Shown: positions 46,421-54,986, numbered from the stretch's first letter. The stretch: 64,000 nucleotides of DNA from Streptomyces fradiae (GCF_041270065.1 NZ_CP065958.1:3968001-4032000), one strand, 5' to 3'. The notes: generated by a model not told the origin, from the letters alone. Translations and numbers: made by a program.

Positions 46421-47062
46421 ATGGCCGACTCCACCGTCAGAGTCGTCGTGGGAAGTGCGCGGGCGTTGTTTCTCGACGCGCTCGCCGAAGCCCTGAGATC
46501 CGTAGAGGGCATTGTGGTCCTCGGCGCCGAGTCGAACCACCGGCACATTCTCGCCGAGGTGCACCGGCATTCCCCGGACGTCCTTCTGCTGGAGGACACC
46601 CCGGGAAGCGATCATGTGCTGCGCCTGGCGTCGGCGGTGCGCGACCGCGTTCCGTCCTGCGGCATCGCGCTGATGACGCCGGGCTCCCGGCCGGGGGCCG
46701 TGAGCCGGGCCATGGCCGCCGGGGTGCACGGCATCGTGCCCATGGACGCGGGCCTGCCCCGGCTGATCGCGACGGTACGGGGCGTGGCGGCCGGCTGTGT
46801 GACGGTGGCGCCCTCGCTGATCGAGGGGATGGGCGGGACGGACGGGATGGGCGGTGCGGGCGGAGGCGGTGCTCCGCTCAACGCCCGCGAGTCCCAGGTG
46901 ATGCGGCTCACCGCCGGAGGAGCGACCGTCAAGGAGATCGCGGCGGAGCTCTATCTGGCGGCCGGCACCGTCCGCAACGTGGCCTCCGCCTCGATCAAGA
47001 AGCTCGGCGGCCGCAACCGCTTCGACGCGGCGCGCATCGCCGTGGAGCAGGGCTGGATCTGA
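46421..47062 (+). CDS. LuxR-family regulator with degenerate receiver domain
   Basis: 213 residues: an N-terminal receiver-like fold, a Gly/Met-rich linker, and a C-terminal LuxR helix-turn-helix (NARESQVMRLTAGGATVKEI, LAAGTVRNVASASIKKLGG). The receiver has lost its phosphorylation apparatus: the acidic pocket reads VVVGSARA instead of the usual DD, the phospho-acceptor region reads VLLLEDTPG, and the conserved Lys is replaced by Met in GIVPMDAG. It therefore probably works without phosphorylation, perhaps by ligand binding. GAGGGGGATG lies upstream of ATG 46421. Confidence 0.8.
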   Translation: MADSTVRVVVGSARALFLDALAEALRSVEGIVVLGAESNHRHILAEVHRHSPDVLLLEDTPGSDHVLRLASAVRDRVPSCGIALMTPGSRPGAVSRAMAAGVHGIVPMDAGLPRLIATVRGVAAGCVTVAPSLIEGMGGTDGMGGAGGGGAPLNARESQVMRLTAGGATVKEIAAELYLAAGTVRNVASASIKKLGGRNRFDAARIAVEQGWI

Positions 47063-47075
47063 GACCGGCCCCGCC

Positions 47076-47696
47076 TCATCCGACCGCCTTCGGGCCGGGC
47101 GTCCGCCCGGCCCGTACGGCCGTTCCGGCGGCAGCGGCCCACAGCACGGCCGCGCAGCCGATTCCGGGGACGGCCTGCCAGACGTCCGCGCTCGCGCCGG
47201 GCAGCAGCGAGAGCAGCGCGGCGACCGCCACCGTGGCGATCATCGCCGAGCCGATCACCCGGAGCAGCGGTGCGCGCAGGGTGCGGGCCATGGGGAAGAA
47301 GTGGGCCCCCACCACCAGCGCTGACCAGGTCAGCATGAGTTCGGGACGGTGGAAGGTGGTGCGCAGCAGGTTGTTGCCCACGCCGAGGACCACCGCCTCG
47401 ATGAGCACGATCCGGAGGAAACGCGGCCCGCCGCCGCCGGGCGCCACCGGTGCGCCCGGTTGGTCGGCGGGAGTCAGCCGCGCCGAGCGGAACAGGTGTA
47501 TCACCGCGGCGACGCTCGCCAGCAGGAGCAGCGCGGCGAGCGCGAGCACCACGGTCCGGACGGCGCCGTGCACGGCGGACTGGCCGAGCGAGAACCACAT
47601 CACGCCGAAGGCGGTGCCGATCAGCGCGCCGCGGCCGCCGTTGCGGAGCTGGTCGCGACGTGTGCTGAAACCGGGGTGGGGGGTGGTCTGTTCCAC
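47076..47696 (-). CDS. Polytopic membrane protein, unknown function
   Basis: 206 residues (GTG 47696) with about six hydrophobic segments, ending with a small hydrophilic tail. The sequence GALIGTAFGVMWFSLGQSAV starts the first segment. It stands 104 bp beyond the stop codon of the C5N acyl-CoA ligase on the same strand and could be co-transcribed with that operon. No family was recognised; transport or immunity is conceivable but unsupported. Confidence 0.6.
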   Translation of the reverse strand: MEQTTPHPGFSTRRDQLRNGGRGALIGTAFGVMWFSLGQSAVHGAVRTVVLALAALLLLASVAAVIHLFRSARLTPADQPGAPVAPGGGGPRFLRIVLIEAVVLGVGNNLLRTTFHRPELMLTWSALVVGAHFFPMARTLRAPLLRVIGSAMIATVAVAALLSLLPGASADVWQAVPGIGCAAVLWAAAAGTAVRAGRTPGPKAVG

Positions 47697-47800
47697 GGTG
47701 GGTGTGCCTCTCTGGTGTGCGGTCGTACGGGGCCGTCGCCGCCCCCGCGTCCATCCTTTCGTACGGAGGCGGCCCTGCCGAGCGGACGGCGGAGGACTCG

Positions 47801-49477
47801 TCACCTAGGGGTCGCCGGAGTCGAGTTCGGCGACCAGTCGGCGGCCAGTCGGTGGCGGAGGACCTTTCCGGTGGGGCCCACCGGGAACGCGTCGGTGAAG
47901 GTGACCCGCCGCGGGCACTTGTGCCGGGCCAGGCGGTGGCGGGTCCAGGCGAGGATCTCCTCGGCCAGCTCCTCCGGTTTCTCCGGGGCCGCCACACGCA
48001 GGACGGCGTGGACGGCCTCCCCGAGCGTGTCGTGGGGCACTCCGAACACCGCCGCCTGGGCCACCCGCGGATGGCCGAGCAGGACCTCCTCGACCTCGCG
48101 CGGGTAGACGTTGTAGCCGCCGCTGATGACGACGTCCTTCTTGCGGTCGAGGACGCGCAGACAGCCGTCGGCGTCCTTGGCCCCGATGTCGCCGGTGCGG
48201 AGCCAGCCGTCGACCAGAACCTCGGCGGTGGCCTCGGGCCGGCCCAGGTAGCCGGCCATCACGTTGTGGCCCCGGACCACGATCTCGCCGCGTGCGCCGT
48301 CCGGCAGGAGCCTGATCCGGCCCGCCGGTCCCGGTCCCGTTGCCGTTGCCGAGTCCGGGTCCGGGTCCGCGATGGCCACCTCGACGCCGGGAAGCGGCAG
48401 GCCGACGGTGCCGGGCCGGCGGGGCAGCCCCGGCTGGTTGTAGCTGACGCTCGGCGACGTCTCGGTGAGCCCGTACCCCTCGTAGACGGGACAGCCCAGC
48501 TCGGCCTCGACCCGGGCGAGCACCGTCGGCGCCAGTGAGGAGCCGCCCGAGTAGGCGCGCCGCAGCGGTGGCCGGCGGGTGTCGCACGCGGCGGCGTCGA
48601 GCAGCGCGAGATACATGGTGGGCACGCCCATGACCACGGTGCAGTGGTGGGTCACCGCGAGGTCGAGCGCCCGCGGGCCGTCGAACCGGTCCATCAGGAC
48701 GAGTGTGGCTCCGGAGTGGAAGCAGACGCCCATTCCGCAGATCTGGCCGAAGGTGTGGGACAGCGGCAGCGTGCCGAGCAGCACGTCGTCGTCCTCGAAG
48801 GCGAAGGGGGTGCGGGCGCTGACTGTGATGTTCGCCAGGACACCGCGGTGCGTGAGCATGACGCCCTTGGGGGTGCCCGTGGTCCCGGAGGTATAGAGCA
48901 CCAGGGCGATGTCGTCCTCGCCGCGCGGCACGGGCCCCCGCAGCGGCGGGGCCGCCTCGGCCTCCCGGTCGAGCAGCGGGAATCCGCATTCGTCCGCGGC
49001 CGGTGCGGGCCCGCCGCCCGCGGCCGGTTCGGGCCCTCCGTCCGGGGCCGGTTCGGGCCCGCCGCCCGCCCCCGTACCGGCGTCGTGGACGGCCAGCACC
49101 GCCGTACCGGTGGCATGCGCGGCGGGAGCGCCGTGCGCGAGCAGAGAACGGGAACAGATCAGGGCCTTCGCCCCGGAGTCCCGCAGGACATGGGTGATCT
49201 CCGGGGTACGGGACCCGGCGTGCACGGGCACGACGACGGCGCCCAGCGCGAGCGCCCCGTAGTAGGCGAGGGGGAAGACCGGCGCGTTCGGCAGCAGCAG
49301 CGCCACCTTGTCCCCGGCCGCCAGCCCCCGCGCGCGCAGCGCGGCGGCGTACCGGAGCGCGCCGGTCCACAGCTCGGCGTAGGACAGGGAGACGCCGTCG
49401 AAGACGAGGGCCGGGTGGGCGGGACGGCGCGTCGCCGAGCGTTCGAGGACGGACGCGACCGAGCAGGAGTCCGCCAC
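47801..49477 (-). CDS. Acyl-CoA ligase (AMP-forming), proposed 5-aminolevulinate activator of C5N biosynthesis
   Basis: 558 residues of the ANL superfamily, fatty-acyl-CoA-ligase type: the P-loop YTSGTTGTPKGVMLT, GYGLTETSPSVSYNQPG, the C-terminal hinge GWLRTGDIG, and the catalytic lysine near PTGKVLRHR. In known C5N clusters (asukamycin AsuD1, moenomycin MoeA4) such a ligase converts 5-aminolevulinate to its CoA ester. The GTG at 49477 starts 5 bp after the ALA synthase stop, so translation is probably coupled; the frame continues open upstream, but only as a shadow. A Gly/Pro/Ala tandem-repeat insert lies at about residues 135-160. Confidence 0.8.
   Translation of the reverse strand: MADSCSVASVLERSATRRPAHPALVFDGVSLSYAELWTGALRYAAALRARGLAAGDKVALLLPNAPVFPLAYYGALALGAVVVPVHAGSRTPEITHVLRDSGAKALICSRSLLAHGAPAAHATGTAVLAVHDAGTGAGGGPEPAPDGGPEPAAGGGPAPAADECGFPLLDREAEAAPPLRGPVPRGEDDIALVLYTSGTTGTPKGVMLTHRGVLANITVSARTPFAFEDDDVLLGTLPLSHTFGQICGMGVCFHSGATLVLMDRFDGPRALDLAVTHHCTVVMGVPTMYLALLDAAACDTRRPPLRRAYSGGSSLAPTVLARVEAELGCPVYEGYGLTETSPSVSYNQPGLPRRPGTVGLPLPGVEVAIADPDPDSATATGPGPAGRIRLLPDGARGEIVVRGHNVMAGYLGRPEATAEVLVDGWLRTGDIGAKDADGCLRVLDRKKDVVISGGYNVYPREVEEVLLGHPRVAQAAVFGVPHDTLGEAVHAVLRVAAPEKPEELAEEILAWTRHRLARHKCPRRVTFTDAFPVGPTGKVLRHRLAADWSPNSTPATPR
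48995..49075 (-). repeat. In-frame Gly/Pro/Glu-Ala repeat in the acyl-CoA ligase gene
   Basis: Imperfect 18-24 bp tandem units encoding GGPEPA/GGPAPA-type repeats, placed in a surface loop ahead of the ATP-binding motif. The frame is kept. Confidence 0.7.
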
Positions 49478-49482
49478 GGGGA

Positions 49483-50730
49483 TCAGCCGCCGGTCCGGGC
49501 GAGGCCGGTGTCGCCCCACACCGTGTCGAGTGCGTCGGCGAAGCGCGTCACGTCCTCGGGCGAGGGCACGGCGCCGGGCGCGATCCGCAGGATCTCCTCG
49601 CCGGTCCGGACGCTGGGCGCGTTGATGGGCTGGACGTAGTAGCCGTAGCGGTCGAGCAGCAGTGCGGAGACCCGCTTGCACGCGGTGTCCTCGCCGACCA
49701 GGACCGACACGATGTGGGACTCGTCGGAGAGGAACGGGATGCCGCGCTCCCGCAGCAGCCGGTGCAGCAGCCGGGCGTTGCGGTGCAGCGCGGCCCGCTC
49801 CGTCTCGGACGTCGTGAGGTGGCGTACGGCGGCCAGCGCGCCGGCCGCGACCGCCGGAGGCAGGGAGGTGGTGAAGACGAACGGCCGGGACATCGCCCGG
49901 ACGGCGCCGATCATCGCCTCCGGGCCCGCGATGTAGCCGCCGGCGGTGCCGAACCCCTTGCCGAGCGTGCCCATGACGACGGTGATGTCGGCGGCCAGGC
50001 CCTCGCGGGCGGCGATCCCGGCGCCGTGCGGCCCGTACATGCCGACGGCGTGCACCTCGTCCAGATAGATCGTCGCCCCGTACCGGCGCGCCAGCTCGGT
50101 GACCTCGCGCAGTGGCGCGATGTCGCCCGACATCGAGTAGACCGACTCCAGGACGATCAGCTTGGGGCGCTCGGGCGCCTCGGCCGCGAGGAGTTCGGCG
50201 AGGTGGCCGGTGTCGTTGTGGCGGAAGATGCGCTTGTCGGCGCCGCTGTGCCGCAGACCGTCGATGATGGAGGCGTGGTTCAGCTCGTCCGAGAAGACCA
50301 CGCAGTCGGGGACCGCGCCGGCCAGGACGGTCAGCGCCCCGTCGTTCGCGGTGTAGCCGGAGGTGAACAGCAGGGCCGCCTCCTTGCCGTGCAGCGCGGC
50401 GAGTTCCTCCTCCAGCCGGACGTGCAGGTGGTTGGTGCCGGCGATGTTGCGGGAGCCGCCGGAGCCCGCGCCGTACCGGGCGACGGCCTCGCGCATCTCC
50501 GCGAGGACGGTGGGGTGCTGGCCCATGCCGAGGTAGTCGTTGCTGCACCAGACGGTGATCTCGCGGGGCGCCGCACCGGGGCCCGCGACCGCTGCCGCGG
50601 CGGCATGCGGGAAGCGTCCGGCCCGGCGGCCGAGCTCCAGGAACTCCCGCTCGGCGGCTTCCGGTTCGGCGGCCCGGGCGAGGAAGTGCGCCAGGTGCGC
50701 GGGTCGGGTGGGCAGGGTCGTCGTCACCAT
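49483..50730 (-). CDS. 5-Aminolevulinate synthase (C5N-type secondary metabolism)
   Basis: 415 residues of the alpha-oxoamine synthase family. It is separated from AONS/KBL relatives by GGSRNIAGTNHLHV, by the PLP lysine K258 in MGTLGKGFG, and by YYVQPINAPSVRTGEEILR, the ALAS-type C-terminal block. It condenses glycine with succinyl-CoA. Streptomycetes make haem ALA through glutamyl-tRNA reductase, so an ALAS is normally a marker of 2-amino-3-hydroxycyclopentenone (C5N) biosynthesis (AsuD2, MoeC4). Its start overlaps the end of the upstream ligase by 7 bp. Confidence 0.9.
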   Translation of the reverse strand: MVTTTLPTRPAHLAHFLARAAEPEAAEREFLELGRRAGRFPHAAAAAVAGPGAAPREITVWCSNDYLGMGQHPTVLAEMREAVARYGAGSGGSRNIAGTNHLHVRLEEELAALHGKEAALLFTSGYTANDGALTVLAGAVPDCVVFSDELNHASIIDGLRHSGADKRIFRHNDTGHLAELLAAEAPERPKLIVLESVYSMSGDIAPLREVTELARRYGATIYLDEVHAVGMYGPHGAGIAAREGLAADITVVMGTLGKGFGTAGGYIAGPEAMIGAVRAMSRPFVFTTSLPPAVAAGALAAVRHLTTSETERAALHRNARLLHRLLRERGIPFLSDESHIVSVLVGEDTACKRVSALLLDRYGYYVQPINAPSVRTGEEILRIAPGAVPSPEDVTRFADALDTVWGDTGLARTGG

Positions 50731-52403
50731 GTCGGCTCGCTTTCATCGGAGGTCGAGAGGCCGGGGCCGGCCGCGGGCGCCGTATCGCGCAGTCGCCGCT
50801 GGTCGGGCTTCCCGGAGTCGGTCAGGGGGAGTTCGGGCCACCGGACGAAGCGGTCCGGCGCGTGGGCGGGGGAGAGGGCCGCGGCGACATGGGCGCGCAG
50901 CTCGGACGGGGTGCTCGGGGCCCGTAGCACCACCGCCGCGTGCACCGCCTCGCCGGTGACGGGGTCCGGCAGTCCGTACACCGAGCAGTCGGCGACGGCG
51001 GGGTGGGTGAGCAGCGCCCGCTCCACGTCGGCCGGATGGACCTTGACCCCGGCGGTCTTGACGACCCGTCCGACGCGGTCGACGAGGTGCAGTCGGCCGT
51101 ACGCGTCCCAGCGCCCGAGGTCACCGGTGCGCAGCCAGCCGTCGCGCAGGGTGCCGGCGGTCAGCGCGGGATCGCCCTGGTAGCCGCTCATCAGGTACGC
51201 GGAGCGGACCACGATCTCGCCGATCTCGCCGATCTCGACCTCGTGGTCCGACCGGCCCGTCCCGGAGGCGAGGATGCGCACTTCGACGCCCGGGAAGGGC
51301 CGGCCCACACTGGGCAGCAGCTCCGTCTCGAAGTGGTCGAGGCCGTCGAGCAGGGTGATCCGGCCCGCCTCGGTGGAGCCGTAGCACTGCACGAGGACCG
51401 GGCCGAAGAGGCGGAACGCCTCGGCCAGCCGCGCGGGCGAGGCCGTGCAGCCGCTGTAGACGAGCTGGCGCAGCGAGGAGAGTTCGGCGGTGGCGGCACC
51501 GGGATGGTCCACCAGCCGGTAGAGCTGCGGCACCGTGAGGTAGCCGCGGGTGATCCGCAGCTCGCCGATGTCCGCGAGGACCCGGCCGGCGTCGAAGTGC
51601 TCGTGGACGACGAGCGAACCGCCGGCGGCGAGCACGACGTCGGCCATGACCGCCACGGTGTGGCTGGTGGGCGTGACGACCAGCATCCGCGCGGCGGGCT
51701 CCCGGGGTTCCGCGGCCAGCGCGGCGGCGTCGTCGAGGACGAGCCGGTTCCAGGCGGCGAAGGACTGCCGGACTCCCTTGGGACGACCGCCGCTTCCGCT
51801 GGTGTACGTGATCACCGCGCACTCCGGCCCGGCGGCAGGCCCGGCGCCGGTGGCGGCGGCCTCGTGCTCGGCGGCAGGCCCGGCGCCGGCGGCCGCGGCC
51901 TCGTGCTCGGCGGCGGGTTCGGTGTCGTACTCGGCGTCGTGCTCCTCGTACGGTCCGATGTCGAGCACGCGTACGGCGGGACGGCGCGGCAGCACTCCGG
52001 CCAGTTCCACGCCTCGCGCGGCGTGCGCCGGGTCGACCACCAGCACCTCGGCCCCGCACTCCTCCAGGAGCGCGGCCTGCTCGGCCGCCGGAAGCAGCAC
52101 GTCCGCGCCCGGGTTGGCGGAGCGTACGTAGACCACGGTCGTGCCCAGCAGATGGGCGGCGTAGCGCGCGGTGAAGGTCAGCGGATGGTTGGTCGCGGTG
52201 AGGATGCCCACCGTCGTGCCCGGCCCGGCACCCGCCGCCGCGAGCTCGGCGCGGGCCGCGCGGACCGCGCCGATGACGGCCGCTCCGTCGAGCCGGCCCC
52301 ACCGCGTGTGGACGCGCGGCGCCCGCGGGTCGCGGGCGAGCACGTCGAGTATCCGGGTGACGTAATGGCCCGGTGCGCTCTGCGTCGTCGATCGTCCGGT
52401 CAC
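50724..52403 (-). CDS. AMP-dependent ligase, proposed C5N amide synthetase
   Basis: 559 residues of the ANL superfamily: YTSGSGGRPKGVRQS, CYGSTEAGRITLLDG, GWLRTGDLG and a C-terminal DSGKPDQRRL with the catalytic lysine. It differs from fatty-acyl ligases at the N-terminus (TARYAAHLLGTTVVYVRSAN) and more closely resembles AsuC2/MoeB4-type amide synthetases, which join C5N to a carboxylate. The substrate here could be the peptide's carboxylate; that is inference. GTG 52403 has AGGGAG 8 bp upstream and is preferred over the longer ATG 52439 and ATG 52520 readings. It is the first gene of the leftward operon. Confidence 0.78.
   Translation of the reverse strand: MTGRSTTQSAPGHYVTRILDVLARDPRAPRVHTRWGRLDGAAVIGAVRAARAELAAAGAGPGTTVGILTATNHPLTFTARYAAHLLGTTVVYVRSANPGADVLLPAAEQAALLEECGAEVLVVDPAHAARGVELAGVLPRRPAVRVLDIGPYEEHDAEYDTEPAAEHEAAAAGAGPAAEHEAAATGAGPAAGPECAVITYTSGSGGRPKGVRQSFAAWNRLVLDDAAALAAEPREPAARMLVVTPTSHTVAVMADVVLAAGGSLVVHEHFDAGRVLADIGELRITRGYLTVPQLYRLVDHPGAATAELSSLRQLVYSGCTASPARLAEAFRLFGPVLVQCYGSTEAGRITLLDGLDHFETELLPSVGRPFPGVEVRILASGTGRSDHEVEIGEIGEIVVRSAYLMSGYQGDPALTAGTLRDGWLRTGDLGRWDAYGRLHLVDRVGRVVKTAGVKVHPADVERALLTHPAVADCSVYGLPDPVTGEAVHAAVVLRAPSTPSELRAHVAAALSPAHAPDRFVRWPELPLTDSGKPDQRRLRDTAPAAGPGLSTSDESEPTW
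51830..51907 (-). repeat. Two 39-bp tandem units in the amide-ligase gene
   Basis: Two consecutive 39-bp copies (51830-51868 and 51869-51907) differing at few positions, encoding repeated AAEHEAAA-type peptide. They lie between the N-terminal region and the ATP-binding motif. Confidence 0.8.
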
Positions 52404-52485
52404 GCGAATCCGCTCCCTGTGCTTCCGATTCCGTCCCATGTTCGGTGCGCGGAAAGAGAGCGGGCAAGGAATCGGAGCGCTTTCC

Positions 52486-52541
52486 TGACGGGGGTCACGG
52501 TGGGTCGTGACAGATGTCATGGGGGACCGTGACCGGCGTCA
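52486..52541. promoter_or_regulatory. Three TGAC-N4-GTCA palindromes at exact 22-bp pitch in the divergent promoter region
   Basis: TGACGGGGGTCA (52486-52497), TGACAGATGTCA (52508-52519) and TGACCGGCGTCA (52530-52541). Start-to-start distance is 22 bp both times, leaving two 10-bp spacers (CGGTGGGTCG, TGGGGGACCG). The array sits between the divergent starts at 52403 and 52643 and probably binds a dimeric regulator on one helix face. A separate inverted repeat CCGATTCC/GGAATCGG spans 52425-52475. Confidence 0.75.
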
Positions 52542-52642
52542 GAGGAGTGGCCGGAAAGCTGGCGGAATTCATCGGGCCCCGGCAAGTATTCATCTCGTCC
52601 GGCCGACCGGCTGGAATTCGGAAGACACGAAAGGTGATTCAC

Positions 52643-52798
52643 ATGAACCAGGGTCTGACCACCGAGGACTTCGCCTCCTTCGAGCTCGCGGAGCTGGACG
52701 TCCTCGACGTGGCCGACGGCGTCGCCCTCCCCGAGATGGGCGCCTCCAGCGGTGACTGGCTGTGCTGCTCCTCGTCGTCCTCCTCGTCCTGCTGCTGA
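52643..52798 (+). CDS. RiPP precursor peptide (azole/dehydroalanine, thiopeptide-like)
   Basis: 51 residues: an acidic leader (MNQGLTTEDFASFELAELDV to ALPEMGA) and a Ser/Cys-rich C-terminus. The leader end EMGA resembles the EVGA cleavage region of thiopeptide precursors, so the proposed core is SSGDWLCCSSSSSSSCC: four Cys, nine Ser and one each of Gly, Asp, Trp, Leu. Cys would become thiazoles, and Ser oxazoles or dehydroalanines. GAAAGGTGA stands 6 bp before ATG 52643. It opens the rightward operon; ~100 bp separate it from the next gene. Longer in-frame starts upstream have no ribosome site. Confidence 0.88.
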   Translation: MNQGLTTEDFASFELAELDVLDVADGVALPEMGASSGDWLCCSSSSSSSCC

Positions 52799-52902
52799 CA
52801 CCGGACGACACGGCACGACTCAGGCACGCCTGAGCAAGGACGCCTGCTCGCCGTCCTCCGGGACGGCGGGCGGGCGCCTGCCCCACACGAGAGGTGACAC
52901 CC

Positions 52903-54012
52903 ATGAAGAGTGCGCCGACCGAGCGCACGATCGGCCTGCGCTTTCATGCGCAATCACCGATCGGACCCCGCTGGATTTCACGGGTGATGGTCCCCGTGGT
53001 GCGAACCCTGCGGGCCGAGCACAACGCCTCCGTGGCTTATCTGGGGCGGGGTTGGAAACACGGGCCGCACATCGACCTGGTGGCGCGCGGCCCGCAGAAC
53101 ATTCCCTGGCAGGAAATCGCCGGGGAAATCGACTGGCAGGCGGACGGACTTCCCGAGCCCATGACCGGGGAGGAATATCTGGCGCAGGCCCGCGAACTGG
53201 GCCGGCTGGAGCGCGTCGAGCCGCCCTATCTGCCGCTGCACCCGCGGGGCACCGTCACGTGGATCGAGGACCTGCCCGGACGCTCCGGCGCACCGTGGCC
53301 CGCGGCCCTGGAGGGCCCCCGCGACCTGGCCCTGACACGCATGTTCGGCCCGCTCTCCCGCACCCTCGACCTCGCCGCCGACCGCGCCACGGGCGTTCCC
53401 GTGACGGCCGTCGCCGAGGCCTTCCTCGCGCTGTGCACGGCCCACCCCCGGGGGCTGGCCCACGGGGTGTTCTCGCTGCGCTCGCACGCCGAGGCGTTCC
53501 TGCACTGGGCGAGCGCCGCCAAGGACCCGCGCCCCTCGTTCCGCCGCCGGCTGGCCGCCGACGCGCCCGTGCTGCGGGCGCTGGTGGAGCGGGTACGGGA
53601 CGGCGGGGAGAGCGCCGGAGCCGCCGAGTGGCGCGCCGCCTTCGCGTACTCCACCGGCGTCTTCGACGCCACCGTGGACCGCGGCGAACTCAGCGGCGAC
53701 GTACTCGACGCGCTCACGCCGGCCGTGGACCGCGAGCGCATGGGCCCGCCCGGACTCGACGGCCCGGTCAGCGCGGGACGCAGCGAGTTCCACTCGGCGA
53801 TCGCCGCCGCCGGCCTCGACCAGGACACCCCGGGCTGGTTCGCCTCGTACCGACTGCTCATCAACCTCTTCTACAGCCGGCTTCCGCTGCTCGGCGTCAC
53901 GCCCGTCCAGCGGTACTACCTCTGCTTCGCCCTCGCCGAGACCGTCGACGAGGTGTACGGCGAGAGCTGGCGCGACCGTCTCGACCGCACCGTCGGACGG
54001 AGGGCGGCATGA
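52903..54012 (+). CDS. Stand-alone LanB-type C-terminal (glutamate elimination) protein
   Basis: 369 residues of the thiopeptide-type/lantibiotic dehydratase C-terminal family. GRGWKHGPHIDLVARG (about 48-63) corresponds to the conserved GPH-L-R region; FSLRSHAEAFLHW (from 190) and SYRLLINLFYSRLPLLGVTP with QRYYLCFALAETVDEVYG (315-352) match the TbtC/GodG-like lyases that eliminate glutamate from glutamylated Ser to give dehydroalanine. It lacks the usual HVHYY-type N-terminal block. The related pyridine synthases (TbtD/LazC) are the main alternative. GAGAGGTG precedes ATG 52903. Overlaps the transporter gene as ATGA. Confidence 0.65.
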   Translation: MKSAPTERTIGLRFHAQSPIGPRWISRVMVPVVRTLRAEHNASVAYLGRGWKHGPHIDLVARGPQNIPWQEIAGEIDWQADGLPEPMTGEEYLAQARELGRLERVEPPYLPLHPRGTVTWIEDLPGRSGAPWPAALEGPRDLALTRMFGPLSRTLDLAADRATGVPVTAVAEAFLALCTAHPRGLAHGVFSLRSHAEAFLHWASAAKDPRPSFRRRLAADAPVLRALVERVRDGGESAGAAEWRAAFAYSTGVFDATVDRGELSGDVLDALTPAVDRERMGPPGLDGPVSAGRSEFHSAIAAAGLDQDTPGWFASYRLLINLFYSRLPLLGVTPVQRYYLCFALAETVDEVYGESWRDRLDRTVGRRAA

Positions 54013-54986
54013 CGACGCCGACCACCACTCGGGCAGGGAACGCGACGGGCACGGCGGCGGGTACTGCGGCGGGTACCGCGACCGGTACCGCGACCGGCGA
54101 TCAGGGTCCGGCGGTCCGGGTCGCCGGACTGCGCAAGGAGTACGGTCCGCGCGTCGCCGTCGACCGCGTCGACCTGGAGATCCACCGGGGCGAGGTGTTC
54201 GGCCTGCTCGGCCCCAACGGAGCGGGCAAGACCACCACCATCGAGATCCTGGAGGGCTTCCGTCGCCGCAGCGGAGGAACCGTCGACGTCCTCGGCCAGG
54301 ACCCCGGCCGGGCCGGCCGGGCCTGGCGCGACCGCATCGGCATCGTCCAGCAGAGCGGCACCGACCACGACGGCTGGCGGGTCGGCGAGCTCGTCGAGCA
54401 GATCGCCCGCTGCTACTCCGATCCGCTGCCGACCACCGAGGCCCTGGAGCTGGTGGACCTGGCCGATCGCCACAAGGCGGTCCTCGGCGACCTGTCGGGC
54501 GGCCAGCGCCGCCGCCTCGACCTGGCCCTCGCCGTGGTGGGCCGCCCCGAGCTGCTGTTCCTCGACGAGCCGACCACCGGTCTCGACCCGCAGGCCCGAC
54601 GCGCCTGCTGGGACCTGATCGAACGGCTGCGCGCCGACGGCACCACCGTCCTCCTGACCACCCATTACCTCGACGAGGCCGAGCGGCTCGCCGACCGGGT
54701 CGCCGTCCTCGTCGGCGGCCGCATCCGCGAGGTCGCCGCGCCCGCCGCGCTCGGCGGACCCGACGCGGGCACCGAGATCTCGTGGTGGGAGGACGGCCGG
54801 ACCAAGAGCGTCACGGCCACGGACGTCGGAGCGGTCCTGGCGGAGCTGCGGGAGCGGCTCGGCGCGGACGTGCCCGGCCTGGAGATCCGGCGCCCGTCGC
54901 TGGAGAGCCGCTATCTGCGGCTGATCGACCCCGCCGGGGACCGCGGTCCCGACGGCGACACCCCTGGAAGGAGCGGGAACCGATGA
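54009..54986 (+). CDS. ABC transporter ATP-binding protein (RiPP export/immunity)
   Basis: 325 residues. A ~30-residue tandem-repeat leader (GTAAGTAAGTATGTATG) precedes the ATPase: Walker A GLLGPNGAGKTTT, signature LSGGQRRRLDLAL, Walker B LLFLDEPTTGLDPQ and the H-loop LLTTHYLDEAER. It is of the DrrA/CcmA drug-export type. It starts at ATG 54009 overlapping the previous stop and ends overlapping the permease start, so it pairs with that gene as an exporter that may also give self-resistance. Confidence 0.92.
   Translation: MTTPTTTRAGNATGTAAGTAAGTATGTATGDQGPAVRVAGLRKEYGPRVAVDRVDLEIHRGEVFGLLGPNGAGKTTTIEILEGFRRRSGGTVDVLGQDPGRAGRAWRDRIGIVQQSGTDHDGWRVGELVEQIARCYSDPLPTTEALELVDLADRHKAVLGDLSGGQRRRLDLALAVVGRPELLFLDEPTTGLDPQARRACWDLIERLRADGTTVLLTTHYLDEAERLADRVAVLVGGRIREVAAPAALGGPDAGTEISWWEDGRTKSVTATDVGAVLAELRERLGADVPGLEIRRPSLESRYLRLIDPAGDRGPDGDTPGRSGNR

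Noticed and set aside
49478..50746. N-terminal extension of the acyl-CoA ligase by 420 codons
   Set aside because: The extension overlaps the ALA synthase in another frame and is Arg/Pro/Gly-rich shadow sequence; ligase homology begins at the GTG 49477.
52643..52798. Lanthipeptide (Lan/MeLan) product
   Set aside because: No LanC cyclase is present, and YcaO plus dehydrogenase point to azoles.
52903..54012. Reading the 369-residue LanB-C-terminal-like protein as a [4+2] pyridine synthase
   Set aside because: FSLRSHAEAFL and NLFYSRLPLLGVTP with QRYYLC fit the elimination lyases better; kept as an alternative because the families are related.
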